NCBI GenBank assembly: GCA_025642065.1
Contig: JAODUP010000043.1
Coordinates: 620,001-684,000, forward strand
DNA length: 64,000 nucleotides
Direction: 5' to 3'
Origin: Paralvinella palmiformis
Lineage: Eukaryota > Annelida > Polychaeta > Terebellida > Alvinellidae
The position numbers and the translations under genes are program-made. This document shows positions 40,761 through 51,842 of this stretch, one piece after another (positions within the stretch are counted from its first letter, which is position 1; every line of letters begins with the position of its first letter). Under the pieces are notes generated by a model that was not told where the DNA came from, made no database searches, and worked only from the letters and a program-made list of their open reading frames with translations.

Positions 40761-41459
40761 GCGAGAAATAACTTCTAAATATAATGGTAATTAATATTAA
40801 TTAACTAGAGGTTCAATCTGTTATTAAAATTATATATAAAGTGATTCGACCTTTTAATAATACCAGAATTTAAAAAATAATTAACATTAAGAATGGGGAT
40901 CAGACTAAGCACTGTGTGACAGGCTACATACTAGAATCTATTCGCCAGATGTCGCTGGTTTCCCCGCAACCTTTTTGATGTTTCAAAATTGAGAGTAAAA
41001 ATTAAATATTTTAGCCCTTGTGGATATTCTTTTTACGATCTCTGGATGGAAATTCACACAGATGGTTCCGGTGAATGTAATAGATATATAGATCAATTTA
41101 ATTACTAAATAAAATGCAATATTAAATATATTATCTCACTGGCTTTCTGTGCTGGGATATTTCATTTAAACCAGAAAGCTGAATTATGACCACATATGAC
41201 TAAAATGACTTGTTAAAATAATTTCGTTATTACTTAGTAAATATTTTATTAAGCATAAAAGGTGATGCTAAAAATTGTCTAAAATCTGAAAATTAAAGAA
41301 ATTAAATAATTATCAAATGATTGTGTAATTAAATGATTATTTCTACTTTTAATGGAATGGTTATAATATTAAAACGCTATTATGGTCTTCCATTTTTGAA
41401 AATATAAGCTAAAACAGTATATAGTATTTGAATGAGTTAATTATAACTTAATTATAACT

Positions 41460-42920
41460 TTCTTGTCGAAGATCCTGGAAAAACTGGTTGCTAAGCGGTT
41501 GGAGACCCATTTGAGTAGTCACAGACTGCACGATAATCTTCAGTCAGCTTACCGTACCGGTCACTCTACAGAAACCGTGCTCCTGAAGGTCCATCATGAC
41601 ATTGCTGAAGCTTTAGATAAGAAGTGTATGGCGGCATTAGTTCTGCTTGACTTATCAGCTGCTTTCGATGTCACAGATCACAAGATCCTTCAAACGCGCA
41701 TTGAGCACTCGTTTGGAGTAACCGGAAATGCTCTCTCCTGGATCAAATCTTATCTGAGTGACAGATCTCATGCAGTGTGTTGCCATAGGAATGACGACAC
41801 CAGAAGGTAAGTACCTGAATTTTGTAGTGCCACAAGGATCGGTACTTGGACCACGTAAGTACTGTTTGTATTCAAAACCAATTGGTGCGATATGTAGCCG
41901 ACATAATTTGCTCTACCACTGTTATGCAGATGATGCCCAGGTTTATATGGCGACCATGCCCAAAACAACTTGGTCCGACGTTGCAAAGAAATTGGAAGCT
42001 TGTTTGGCTGATATCAGTACTTGGATGAGTGCAAACATGCTTAAGTTAAACGAGGAAAAGACAGAGCTCATTATCTTTAACCTAAAACATCAGGTTAGGA
42101 TAAATGATGAATTACGGCTTCAGGTAGGTAATAATACTGTTTCTGTAGCATCGTCAGTGAAGAACTTAGGAGTATATTTTGATACATCCCTGACCACGGA
42201 GAGGCAAGTAAATGCAATATCCAAAGCCTGTTATTACCAAATTCGTAATATTGGTCATATCAGGCGGTACATCACATTGGATGTTTGCAAAACACTGGCA
42301 CACGTCCTGATAATATCTCGGCTAGATTACGGCAACGCTCTCCTGTAAGGCCTTCCAAGCACAATGATGACACTACAGAAAGTACAGAATTCTTCTGCCA
42401 GGTTAGTCACTCAGCACTCATAAAAGAGAACATATAACACCAGTCTTGAACTCCCTGCATTGGCTTCTGGTTATATATAGGTCGCATTACAAGATTTTGA
42501 TGTACACTTTTAAGGCATTTCAATGGACTGCCCCTCAGTACTTAGAGGAACTTGTCGTTCCGTATCAGCCGACAAGGTCTCTACCGTCTGAGTCTGGAGC
42601 ATTCTTAGCCGTGCCAATAACACGTGGAGTGACATACGGTAATAGATGTTTCAGAAAGGCTGCTGCAAAATTATGGAATAATATTCCAGCAACCATCAGA
42701 AAGTGCAAGATCATTGATATCTTCCTTCTAAAAGAAGATAAAAACTAATCTTTTTGTTTCAGCTTTTCCTAGCTGAATATTTTATGTATTTGGCTGGAAA
42801 TAATTATGTATTTTTAAAGATGTAAATCTGTTACATCCATAGAATTATTTAGTGTCAAGCGCCTTAGAGTAACCTTCTTACAGGTTATTTAGGGCGCTAT
42901 ATAAATTTTGTATATTATTA
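41460..42920 (+). mobile_element. 5'-truncated non-LTR retrotransposon (CR1/L2/Jockey-like), degenerate
   Basis: Reverse-transcriptase remnants lie in three successive frames. 41463-41810 has LDLSAAFDVTDHKIL. 41800-42348 has VPQGSVLGP and the catalytic YADD, then a region ending ISRLDYGNALL. 42446-42748 has LHWLL...YKILMYTFKAFQ and YGNRCFRKAAAKLWNNIPAT. The stop at 42346-42348 and the frame changes show it is inactive. It starts abruptly within the RT domain (5' truncation) and ends in GGGCGCTATATAAATTTTGT and (ATT)n. A MITE is inserted at its 3' end. Clade assignment is by motif style only. Confidence 0.9.
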
Positions 42921-43621
42921 TTAAAGAAATAGTTCACTTTTCAGTTCAGAATTTCAGGACTAATACAGATATGTTCCCACAAATTGTAAATTCAGTCAAA
43001 ATATGAACACGATCAACCACATATTAAATAATCCAGTTCAAAATGCCGTCATTTTGAAGCCATATCGACACACGATGCTCCTGAAATATAAGCTGTTTGT
43101 ATTACACGGTTTAGGCCGGTTATAACAGTACGTGGCCACGAAAGCGTATTTACGAATATTACAGTATAGTTGGCCCCAAAAGCCTCCTATGGTACTGAAA
43201 TGGCTAAAGAAAACTATACAGGGAAATTTCTAAAGACGATTGATTTGTATTTTGTAACAAGAGACATCTAATGAGCTGCCAGATTTATGTAAATGAACAG
43301 CCGACGACTTCAGTTAGAAATAGTTATGTTGAGCACCGGACCAGGTAAGGTCACGAGGATGGCTAAGTCTGTGACCTGAGTTTACCAGGATTGAGATGGT
43401 TACATGATGATAATCGTTGTGTCATCCGAGGTCAGAGCACGTGACCTATTTCCTTCCCGCAATACAAGTTGGCATTCTACCCGCCATTAATTAATATTAT
43501 TTGCTTATAGCTATGATACCCGGTAGAGTTCGTGATTATTTGGCGGGAAGGGGATTTGATGTAACTTTTATAAGCATTACACATTTAAGTAATATTATCT
43601 GAAGGGGAACTGTTCCTTTAA
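42921..43621 (+). mobile_element. TTAA-flanked MITE, copy 3 (701 bp), nested at LINE 3' end
   Basis: It starts TTAAAGAAATAGTTCAC directly after the LINE (ATT)n tail and ends GAACTGTTCCTTTAA. The interior matches the 15832 and 25531 copies (GTCATTTTGAAGCCATA, ATGAACACGATCAACCACAT, GCTATGATACCCGG). The nested position means it inserted after the LINE. Confidence 0.85.
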
Positions 43622-44434
43622 CTAACCAAAATTATTTATTTTGGGTGAAAAATTAAATCTTACAATTTCTCCCAGCAGTACTATTTAGGTTCAGATAAAA
43701 AAAAACTGTAACTGCTCTTTCTAAAGATATCGATCACAATAAATTAAAAATAGTAATTTTTTTCAGAAATACTATTGTCTCTAAAATAATAATACATAAC
43801 ATATGAAAGTAATCAAAGGAATAGTTTGACTGTTGTAAACTATGTAGCACATAAATACAGACTGTCTTCCCCAAAAAACCTTTATAATCTGAGCCAAAGA
43901 TATGACCCATTATTTTAATGGTTTCGCCGTTGGAAGATATTAATAATTATAATGTTATTGTGTTTCCCTGCAATGCCTTATCACAGAGTGCCACTTTGGT
44001 AACTAGAAGAGTCCTGCATGTCTATGGCGTGCATTTGATTATCTTGCAGAACTTTAAATCAGGTAAAGAGGCGCAGTTTCCCTGGAATTATACCACATCT
44101 AAAGGAAAATGATAATACATGACAAAATAACGTCCGATAAAGCTTGTAAAATAAATTGTATTAAAATAGATTACTAAGTAACCATTATTAACATGATGTT
44201 TTGTATCACACGTGGAACTCACTGAAATTGCCAGAAACTTATCTAGACCTTGATCTGGTTGACTGATATGAATGAATGTGGCTCGTGACGTGTGCGTCCA
44301 ATGCGTATAATGATGTTGTTGCGCATGCGCATGAATGTTTAATAGCAAATTCCTTTTAATCGTGCAAAGTATATATCTGTTTTATAACAAATACTGCAGA
44401 TAAATCTACTCATATTTAGGGAAATATATCATAT

Positions 44435-44570
44435 TTGGCAAAAGGCTCCCAGAAAGTGTGCGTTCATGGTATTTTGTCTGATGTTCTGTCATTGTTGTGT
44501 AGTGTACAACAGGGTTCAGTTATTGGCCCTTCGCAATTTACTCGCAACCTCGTGGAAACATTGTACAGCC
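44435..44570 (+). pseudogene. Reverse-transcriptase fragment (LINE relic)
   Basis: The frame contains SDVLSLLCSVQQGSVIGPSQ followed by FT, corresponding to the VPQGSVLGPLLF block of LINE polymerases. Nothing else of the element is recognisable nearby, so this is a short relic. Confidence 0.55.
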
Positions 44571-45511
44571 ACGTGGCGTTAAATATCACTTATATCCCGC
44601 AGGGATTTATATATAGTATTTTCGACAAATGTATTATATGAATGAAAATATCAAATGAGTATGCAGAGTTGCTTACTGCCATCTTAAGAACATCTACCGT
44701 CTAAAAGTATTTTTAACACAATACTGTTAGTGTATCGTATTAGCTCTTTAGTCAACGTGACATGTCGAAAAGCTAGATAACAAAAAGAAACCTACTGTTC
44801 AATCAATTATATAATTTCTACTATAATTAATCTACTACGTAGCTCAATCTTAATAACTGATTTTACCATTCAACGTGTACAAAACAAAATTCCAAAATAA
44901 AACCCAAACGTTTCACGTCTTCTTTTCTCTGGTAGTTTTTATTTCGCTAAAACCTGATAACATTCCAAATAGTTGCACCTCCCTTGGAGTAATATCGGGA
45001 GAGTAAACATGACGGAACAACAACATGTAGTCATTAATTTGTTGCAACGTTATCAGTTCGAAATGCGCTTGGCGTTTGCCATTGTGGAAGAAAACCTCGT
45101 TTTTTCTTCACTAATAATGAGCGATTTATGATCAATTCTGATTTCAATGTTATTAGCTGTGAACGGTAGATGTCAGAAGTTATTTTCTTGAAATGACACC
45201 CAACTTTTGCAACCAAAACTGAAAGGAAAACCATTGGGGGTGGGGGGTGGACCGACGGCGTCACATCATATATTTATTACTTGTTTTCAGTAGGTTTAAG
45301 AAGATCGTAAATAAAACTTAGACAAAGTAGAAAGATTCAATCATTGTAATATTATGATCGATTCATGTCAGAAAGTATATATAAATCTATCAGAAAGTAT
45401 AAGTAATGACATGCTGGAATTTGTATTCACTATAAACTATATGTCAAGTGCTATTCTGTTCGGTAGATGGAGCCACTATTATATAGCCGTTAGTCTTTAT
45501 TTTTCTCAAAT

Positions 45512-45800
45512 TGTTTCACTTATAATAATAATAATGGCCGAAATGGCAGTTATTTAACGTGGCTAAGCTACCTCAAATGAGGGAGACGCTTATGGTCTGT
45601 AATTTACTACTTCACCACCGGAACTAATTCTAAATAAATATAGTATTTACAAAATGTGGCATATTCGGCAGAGAAAACCTTGCCAGTTGCCTGACTACTA
45701 TAGTGCCACGACCCGGATTCGAACTTCCGACCTCCTACACATCATGACCATGAGTAAGTAAGTCCCAGGTTCTTACCCACTAGGTCAGAGGGGCCACTGA
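45512..45800 (-). mobile_element. tRNA-derived SINE, family B (reverse copy)
   Basis: On the minus strand: a tRNA-like head GCCCCTCTGACCTAGTGGGT with B-box GAAGTTCGAATCCGGG, then a body reaching CGTCTCCCTCATTTGAGG and AGCCACGTTAAATAACTGCC, then an (ATT)n-like tail. The same body and tail occur on the plus strand at 58080-58380. The (ATT)n tail is shared with the LINE, which may be its driver (inferred). Confidence 0.75.
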
Positions 45801-46177
45801 ATGGACTACATGTTCTCACAAGCTAGTGTCTGCAAATTATTGCGTTGTTTACCAAATCCTAAGTCACCTCGGTCGTGTCGCCATAACAGCATCGTGGATA
45901 ATCTCAGTTCAGTGATATTCTATTACTCCTGGAAATACTTTATTGTGTGAGAAATATTGTTAAATATTTTAGACTTGTATTGTTCTTTATAAATATTCCG
46001 ACGGGAATTATGTCGACTTTCCGTTGTTTCACGTAGATACACGATTTATAGATAATATTAATGCAGATTTGTAGCGTGTGCGTTTCTGGGCCTTAGTCCG
46101 GGAAATGTTTATCAAGAATTGTGGCATCATTATCGGCGAAGAGTCAACACTGCTGATCGACCACTGTCGTTGACTCA

Positions 46178-46257
46178 CGTCGATCTCGGCCCTCTTCGAT
46201 CTCGGCCCATGTCGACCTCGGCCCACGTCAATCTCGGCCCAGGTCGATCTCGGCCCA
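46178..46257 (+). repeat. 16-bp tandem units, direct array
   Basis: Five tandem 16-bp units of consensus N-GTCGAYCTCGGCCCA, each ending CTCGGCCC (A or T). They are far more GC-rich than the surroundings and carry GTCGAC-type palindromic cores. Related units in both orientations lie at 46801-47030. Confidence 0.85.
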
Positions 46258-46682
46258 CCTAGTTGGTTGTTAAAGTGGTATTACTATTTGTTGTTATGTA
46301 TAATTAAATGGCTGGCCTAATGAAATATATGTGTGTTTGTGTCAAAAAATAAAATGTTACTTGAATGTCTACGTGTTTTTACGCTTTCTAATTATTATGT
46401 TTATGTCGGCTCTGGTTGCTTTAGCATTGTTTCGTTGTGTAGATTGTGGTTGCTGGGCGTGTTTGAGTTGTGCGTGTAAACAACGTTGGCGCAGGAAGTC
46501 GTAGTCGTTTCATTCAATACAATAAAACATTGGAATATGTGTCGTACAATCGGGCCGTAGTCGATCTGTAGAAGAAGATCTTCGACTGCTGGGCAGAATA
46601 CGAGAACGGCGACAGTTAGTCAGTACTGTTATTCAAAATAAACCGTTTGATATTTATATTATTCCAATAGACTATACTGTAG

Positions 46683-46685
<3 letters not shown>

Positions 46686-46762
<77 letters not shown>

Positions 46763-46800
46763 TATATTATATATAATTATATAAAATATATATATAGTAA
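46686..46800. repeat. Long (TA)n tract with AT palindrome
   Basis: About 70 nt of uninterrupted TA, then AATTATATATTATATATAAT and further TA-rich sequence. It sits between the two 16-bp arrays. Confidence 0.95.
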
Positions 46801-47030
46801 TCGACATGGGCCGAGATCGGCGACATACAAATACATATCTACAATAAGCACTTTAATGCAATATAGGCCGAAATCAACATATATTGCAAATACCCACGTC
46901 GACCTCGGCCCAATCGATCTCGGCCCATTGACATTATACTATTTTAATGTTAATCGCTTGGAATACCTGGGCCGAGATCGACGTGGGCCGAAGTCAACAT
47001 GGGCCGAGGTCGACGGGGCGGGGTCGACGG
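46801..47030. repeat. 16-bp units in mixed orientation, inverted partner array
   Basis: The same word as in 46178-46257. It appears inverted near 46805-46820, as two direct units at 46896-46927, and as three to four inverted units at 46968-47030 (TGGGCCGAGATCGACG and variants). The direct and inverted blocks can pair into a hairpin. Between the two arrays lie unique sequence and a long TA tract. Confidence 0.8.
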
Positions 47031-47980
47031 ACCTCCTTTCGACTAATGTGTTTAATTTATGATGGGCAAATACTTAATTATTTAAATACACCATTGTTGT
47101 TTTATTAGTTGCCGATGTTTTGAATTTATTAATAAACGATCAACATTATATATCAATCACCATCTTTGTATGAATATTTTCTGATAGATCTATAACTGTT
47201 ACACTTATACATACGCTAACAAGCCATTATACTATAAACTGTTTTCCATAGCTGTATCTTCCTTGTTTCTCATAACATTAACTGATATTTTTAGTAGTCT
47301 GGTGCATTTCTCCATTCCTAATGGTCCAGGGTTCTCAGTATTCATGCAGTCAACAATTATGATACAGCTAGAGCTGTCTTGTTATGTAGTCTTAAAAAGC
47401 AATTAACTGCACATGTGTACGATACGAAAAACGGCTGATAACACACAAACCTATATAATAACAATAATAATAATAATAATAATAATAATACCTATATAAA
47501 AAAGCGAATGAGTGTTTGTTTGTCTGGGTCTTCGCAAAATATTTTGATAAAAGAGTCTTAAATGGCGGTGAATATGACATTGGTTGGGACTATGTTTGGG
47601 ACTATGATGTTTACCCATTAATATGTATGTAGCAAGTTACCATTGAACCACACGCACGTGTTGTTTGCTGCGAGCTGTGGTATCAAATGGTATGTTTTTA
47701 CGTGCTTCCGCTTTTTGTACGTAGCCTGCATGTAGCCGCTTTCCTCTGGGCGTGACATATTTGTCGCTTACGAAAAGCGAATTAGCTGGTTCCCACAGGC
47801 TGATGAGTAGACCAGACACATGCTTAGGTATACGCACACATTTATCAATATGTGGAGGTATGGAACATTTTATTTTTAGATTAATGTATGTATAGTTGTA
47901 TTTATATTTATGGAGGTAGGTTTCGAAGGATGTTTAGATATGTTGATGCTCTGTGCCTGTTGCCTCTTACTATGTACCCT

Positions 47981-48012
<32 letters not shown>

Positions 48013-50989
48013 TTGCTATGAACAAATATACATTTTACTGTGTTTATAGTCTTATATATAGTATTAAGGTGGCCAGCCAACAAGTAACTGATACTTGCAA
48101 TTATTATGGTGTATCATTGCTAACATTGCAGAAACTAACACACATATTTATTACCGCCAAATCGTAGGTGGTCTATATTGTGAATATCATGTGTTCATAG
48201 CTGACATCACACGTGGTCTAATAATATATTGTTAATATTATGTGTTCATCACTGACATCACACGTGTATCTACTTGATTATCTGTTAATTGCATAAACAG
48301 AAAACGTAACTTATAAATATCAACTAAACTCTGGAACTAGATCACATTCAGTTGGCATTCAATAAATGTGCAACAGAATAAAAATGAAAATGCCCAAGAC
48401 AATTTCCTAGTGTGACCCTTAATGTTTTAGATTTTTGTTGTATATCATGACTAATCTTTAGTTTTAGCTTATAATTCCTTAAAGACGTAAAACAAGGGGG
48501 ACTTTAATACTGACGCTGTGGAATAAGTGAGTGAGTGAGTGAGTGAGTCAGTGAGTGAGTGAGTCAGTGTCAATGGTGATAGAGACATCATCGAAGTATA
48601 TATTGTGGGGCCCTATACAGCCGGAAAGAGTACAATTAGCTGACTAGTTCACTCTCGTGTTTAACTTATTATGCCAGCTATTTACTGGTCACATATTATA
48701 TGAACGCTAAGAACATTAAGAACAACACAATCGGCATCCCATTAATTTAATAGATGGAATTAATTTTTAAATAATAATTCAATTTATTAATTTGTAACTT
48801 CAAATTAATCAGAAATATATTTTCTTCTTGTCATCCGATCCTGAATACTGAATCTTAACCGGAACTAGATGAAGTGGTAACAAATAAAGACGGAGCCAAT
48901 TCAAAAGAGCCAATCAAGTTTCAGAACTAAAGATCCTGAGCTGGATGATTAAGTTATTGTCGAGTATGCAGGAAAAGACAAGATTTATCCTTCAGCGAAA
49001 AGATCTGATAGCTAAGTGTCTCTGAAAGCAAGTTTTCCCACAAATGTCCGAGACATGTAATGTCGTGTTGTTTAGTTGAACCCTATACAGAGGAGATTAA
49101 TTCAGTTGAATACCTCCATCAACGATCACCAACATCACACAATGTCGCAGAGGAATAATGCAATTCGATATTTAAAAAATTAATACCTTCTAGAAAGTAT
49201 TGCTTGTGTTTTCCCCCTCTTCAAATAATGCCTACATAAGCATGCTTACATAAGCTTACTGAAGAATCAATTGGACGAGTCAATTAAGTCTACGATGGTG
49301 GCATCTTAAAAATAACACCAGCATCCCACCTGTGCTGAGGTAGTGACGGCTAATGATTAAACACACGTGTCGGATTGAATTTATGATTGAAATAATAAAA
49401 TATGGTAAGGTATATATCGTTGTTTGTACCTAGTTTCACTGTAGATGTAATGATCCATGCGACCTCCTCCATGGTGGCCCTGTTGTAAACGTTTATACCA
49501 AGAAGACAATGATGAAGTGAACCACAGAACCATTTTGGTATCTCAAGCTATGAGAGTTTATGTCTCGTGGCTAATAATCTAAAATTTGACTCATAGGTGC
49601 CGAGTCTCCTCTAATTAGTCTCAACTGAGACATCTTCGTGATTTGATTACTTTAACAACAAGATATGAAGGTGATGACGAGGACGACGATAATAACAATA
49701 ATAATAATAATAAATATAAATCATAACGTCGCCGCCATTGAGATATATCGCGTGAATAGCCGCACTAGTGTGCGTGTGCGCGCGCGCGCGTGTATGCGAG
49801 TGTCATTAAGGCATTGATTCTATAAAGACTTTTAACACTCAGACGTGTTATGTCTCTGAAGCCTGTGGGGGTATTTAGTCCCTCTCAGTTAACTATATCA
49901 TTTAATGACTATTTCTATCACTCGTCAAATTTACAATACATATCGATTACTTTTCATGGTTTGATTATCCTCGTGATAACGGATCGATTTGCATATTCAT
50001 GAACTTCCACATTGGCTATTTTTGCCTAAGAAGCGTCACCGGGAAACCACGTCGTCTTTCTTTTTGTTTTTAATGGTCCGTTGTATATTTTCTTTTTTTC
50101 ACTAGAGCTTTATTGTAAAACAGTTTAATTCTAATACATGCCGTATTTTATCAAATATAATGGATTTCCAACGATGACGTCATGCGCGGGAAATTCCCCC
50201 ACGTAATCTTAATTTCTTAATGCTTCAAACTGGAAGCAAAAACAACTTTATAAATAATTACTGATATACAAGGAGGAAAAACAGTTGTTTCGATGGAAAA
50301 TCTAATTCTATATATTATATAGAAGTAATATAACATTGAATAATAATATATTTAGGTCTTTCTGTGTTCAGAAGCTTGTAGTGTACAATCATGTAAGCCT
50401 GTTGATATTAAATATGTATTCACGTCAGGTACAAAATAGGATATTAAATCACGTGCTAAAATAAGCCATAAAGCACATACTAAGTTTTGTACAATTATAT
50501 TTAATGGACACATAAATTAAATAAACTATTAAAATACATTTATATGAGGAAGGGAATTGTTTATAGTTAAATGCTTATAATGGGCAGAAAATAAAGGAGA
50601 AATATTGATGGATGACGATGATGATGATGATGAATATGATGATGATGATGATGATGACAGTGAAATTAATATCATTTGCAGTGTTAGCAGCTGCCGAGGC
50701 ATTATCATCAAAAACAACAACAATAATAATAATAATAATAAGTTGTTGTTGTTGTTGTTCTTATTTTTGTTGTTGTAATAGCAGCAGCAACACCAATAAT
50801 AACATTAGTAGTAAAATTCTTAATGCTGTTAAGTACATATTTTACAATAGGAGAAGAATCAGCTTAAATACATACTTAGTCTTGTCAAGATAAATCACAT
50901 GTTAATGACCAAGTTATCGCTAATGTAAACATATCGAAGATATCGTAATTAAAATTTGATATCATAATTATTAAAAATTGTGTTATATT

Positions 50990-51842
50990 TTATATTTTAT
51001 ATCTAAATCTCCATTTTTGTTCTATTACATTCTTATTACATATTGTGACGTAGGCTTGTGTAGAGTTCATCGTGGCCGGCTGGCGTGATGAAAACAGGCA
51101 ATAGTCTGTGTCCTTGACCTTCATTTGACGAGTCTGCGCATTGTACTGCCACTTAATATGACCGGAAAGACTGTTCGGTTCACATTTGATAATATTGATA
51201 TCGATACGAGTTGTGTTGAGAATTTTTGGAGCAGCGATGCAAATGTTCTTATATCGAAGTGTCTCGTCCTCGTCTAAGCGAAGTATCTGCTCGAATTCGG
51301 CCTGCTCATCGCACGGCATCATTACATGTTCGAAGTTATCGTGTACTGAAAAACAACGATGCGATGCAATATGTCTTAGCCATCCAAAATACACGGCACT
51401 TCTGGGGGGCATTAGTCTCTGGGCTAGAACATCTTGTAAATCCCAGTTTTTCTTAAAGTTAAACTTATAGCTGAACGCCCACAGTTGGGTTTTCTTCTGC
51501 GAACACGTATCGGTCGTGACGTCATTGCCATCCAAGGTCAGACAAGTTGTCCTGTTACCGTGTATCAACTCCAGATTGCCGTTCGTCGCCTGATGCCACG
51601 TTATTGTGGCGTTACCAGGACACTCCGTCAGTTCCAGCGTTGACCTTCCCGCTGTCCGTAATACAACGACGCACCATTCTCGGAACATGAAACGCTTCGA
51701 TATATCGATATAGAAGAAGTGATCCTTTAACTCCTGTTTGACGCACTTGATGATCCTAAGACGCCGGGTGTTAGGATCTGGATGAAGGCAGAGTTCGGAA
51801 TCCCACATCGAACTTAGCTGGCCAAAGTTAATCATCTGGTTA
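50990..51842 (-). CDS. GALNT: GALNT terminal exon: extended ricin B-type lectin region
   Basis: A 284-codon exon including the stop. It encodes several Cys-containing lectin-like units: ELCLHPD...IIKC, TCLTLDG...TDTC followed by QLWAF, RCFSVHD...MMPC, NICIAAP...IIKC, and YCLFSSR...TICNKN followed by QKWRF. The usual family lectin has three repeats with CLD and QxW signatures. Here the Asp of CLD is mostly lost and there appear to be about five units, so sugar binding may be altered (inference). Confidence 0.85.

Larger units (their letters stand above)
43622..50989. other. Gene-poor intergenic region
   Basis: Apart from the relics and repeats listed separately, no gene is visible. It also contains (ATA)n at 47461-47490, a CA run at 47983-48010, a GAGT run at 48526-48567, a CG/TG alternating tract at 49769-49795, and trinucleotide GAT/AAT/TTG runs at 50610-50790 whose translations are simple-sequence artefacts. 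Confidence 0.6.

Noticed and set aside
46029..46226. Arg/Gly-rich small protein across the 16-bp array
   Set aside because: The open frame is produced by the repeat units themselves. The same applies to 46856-47062.
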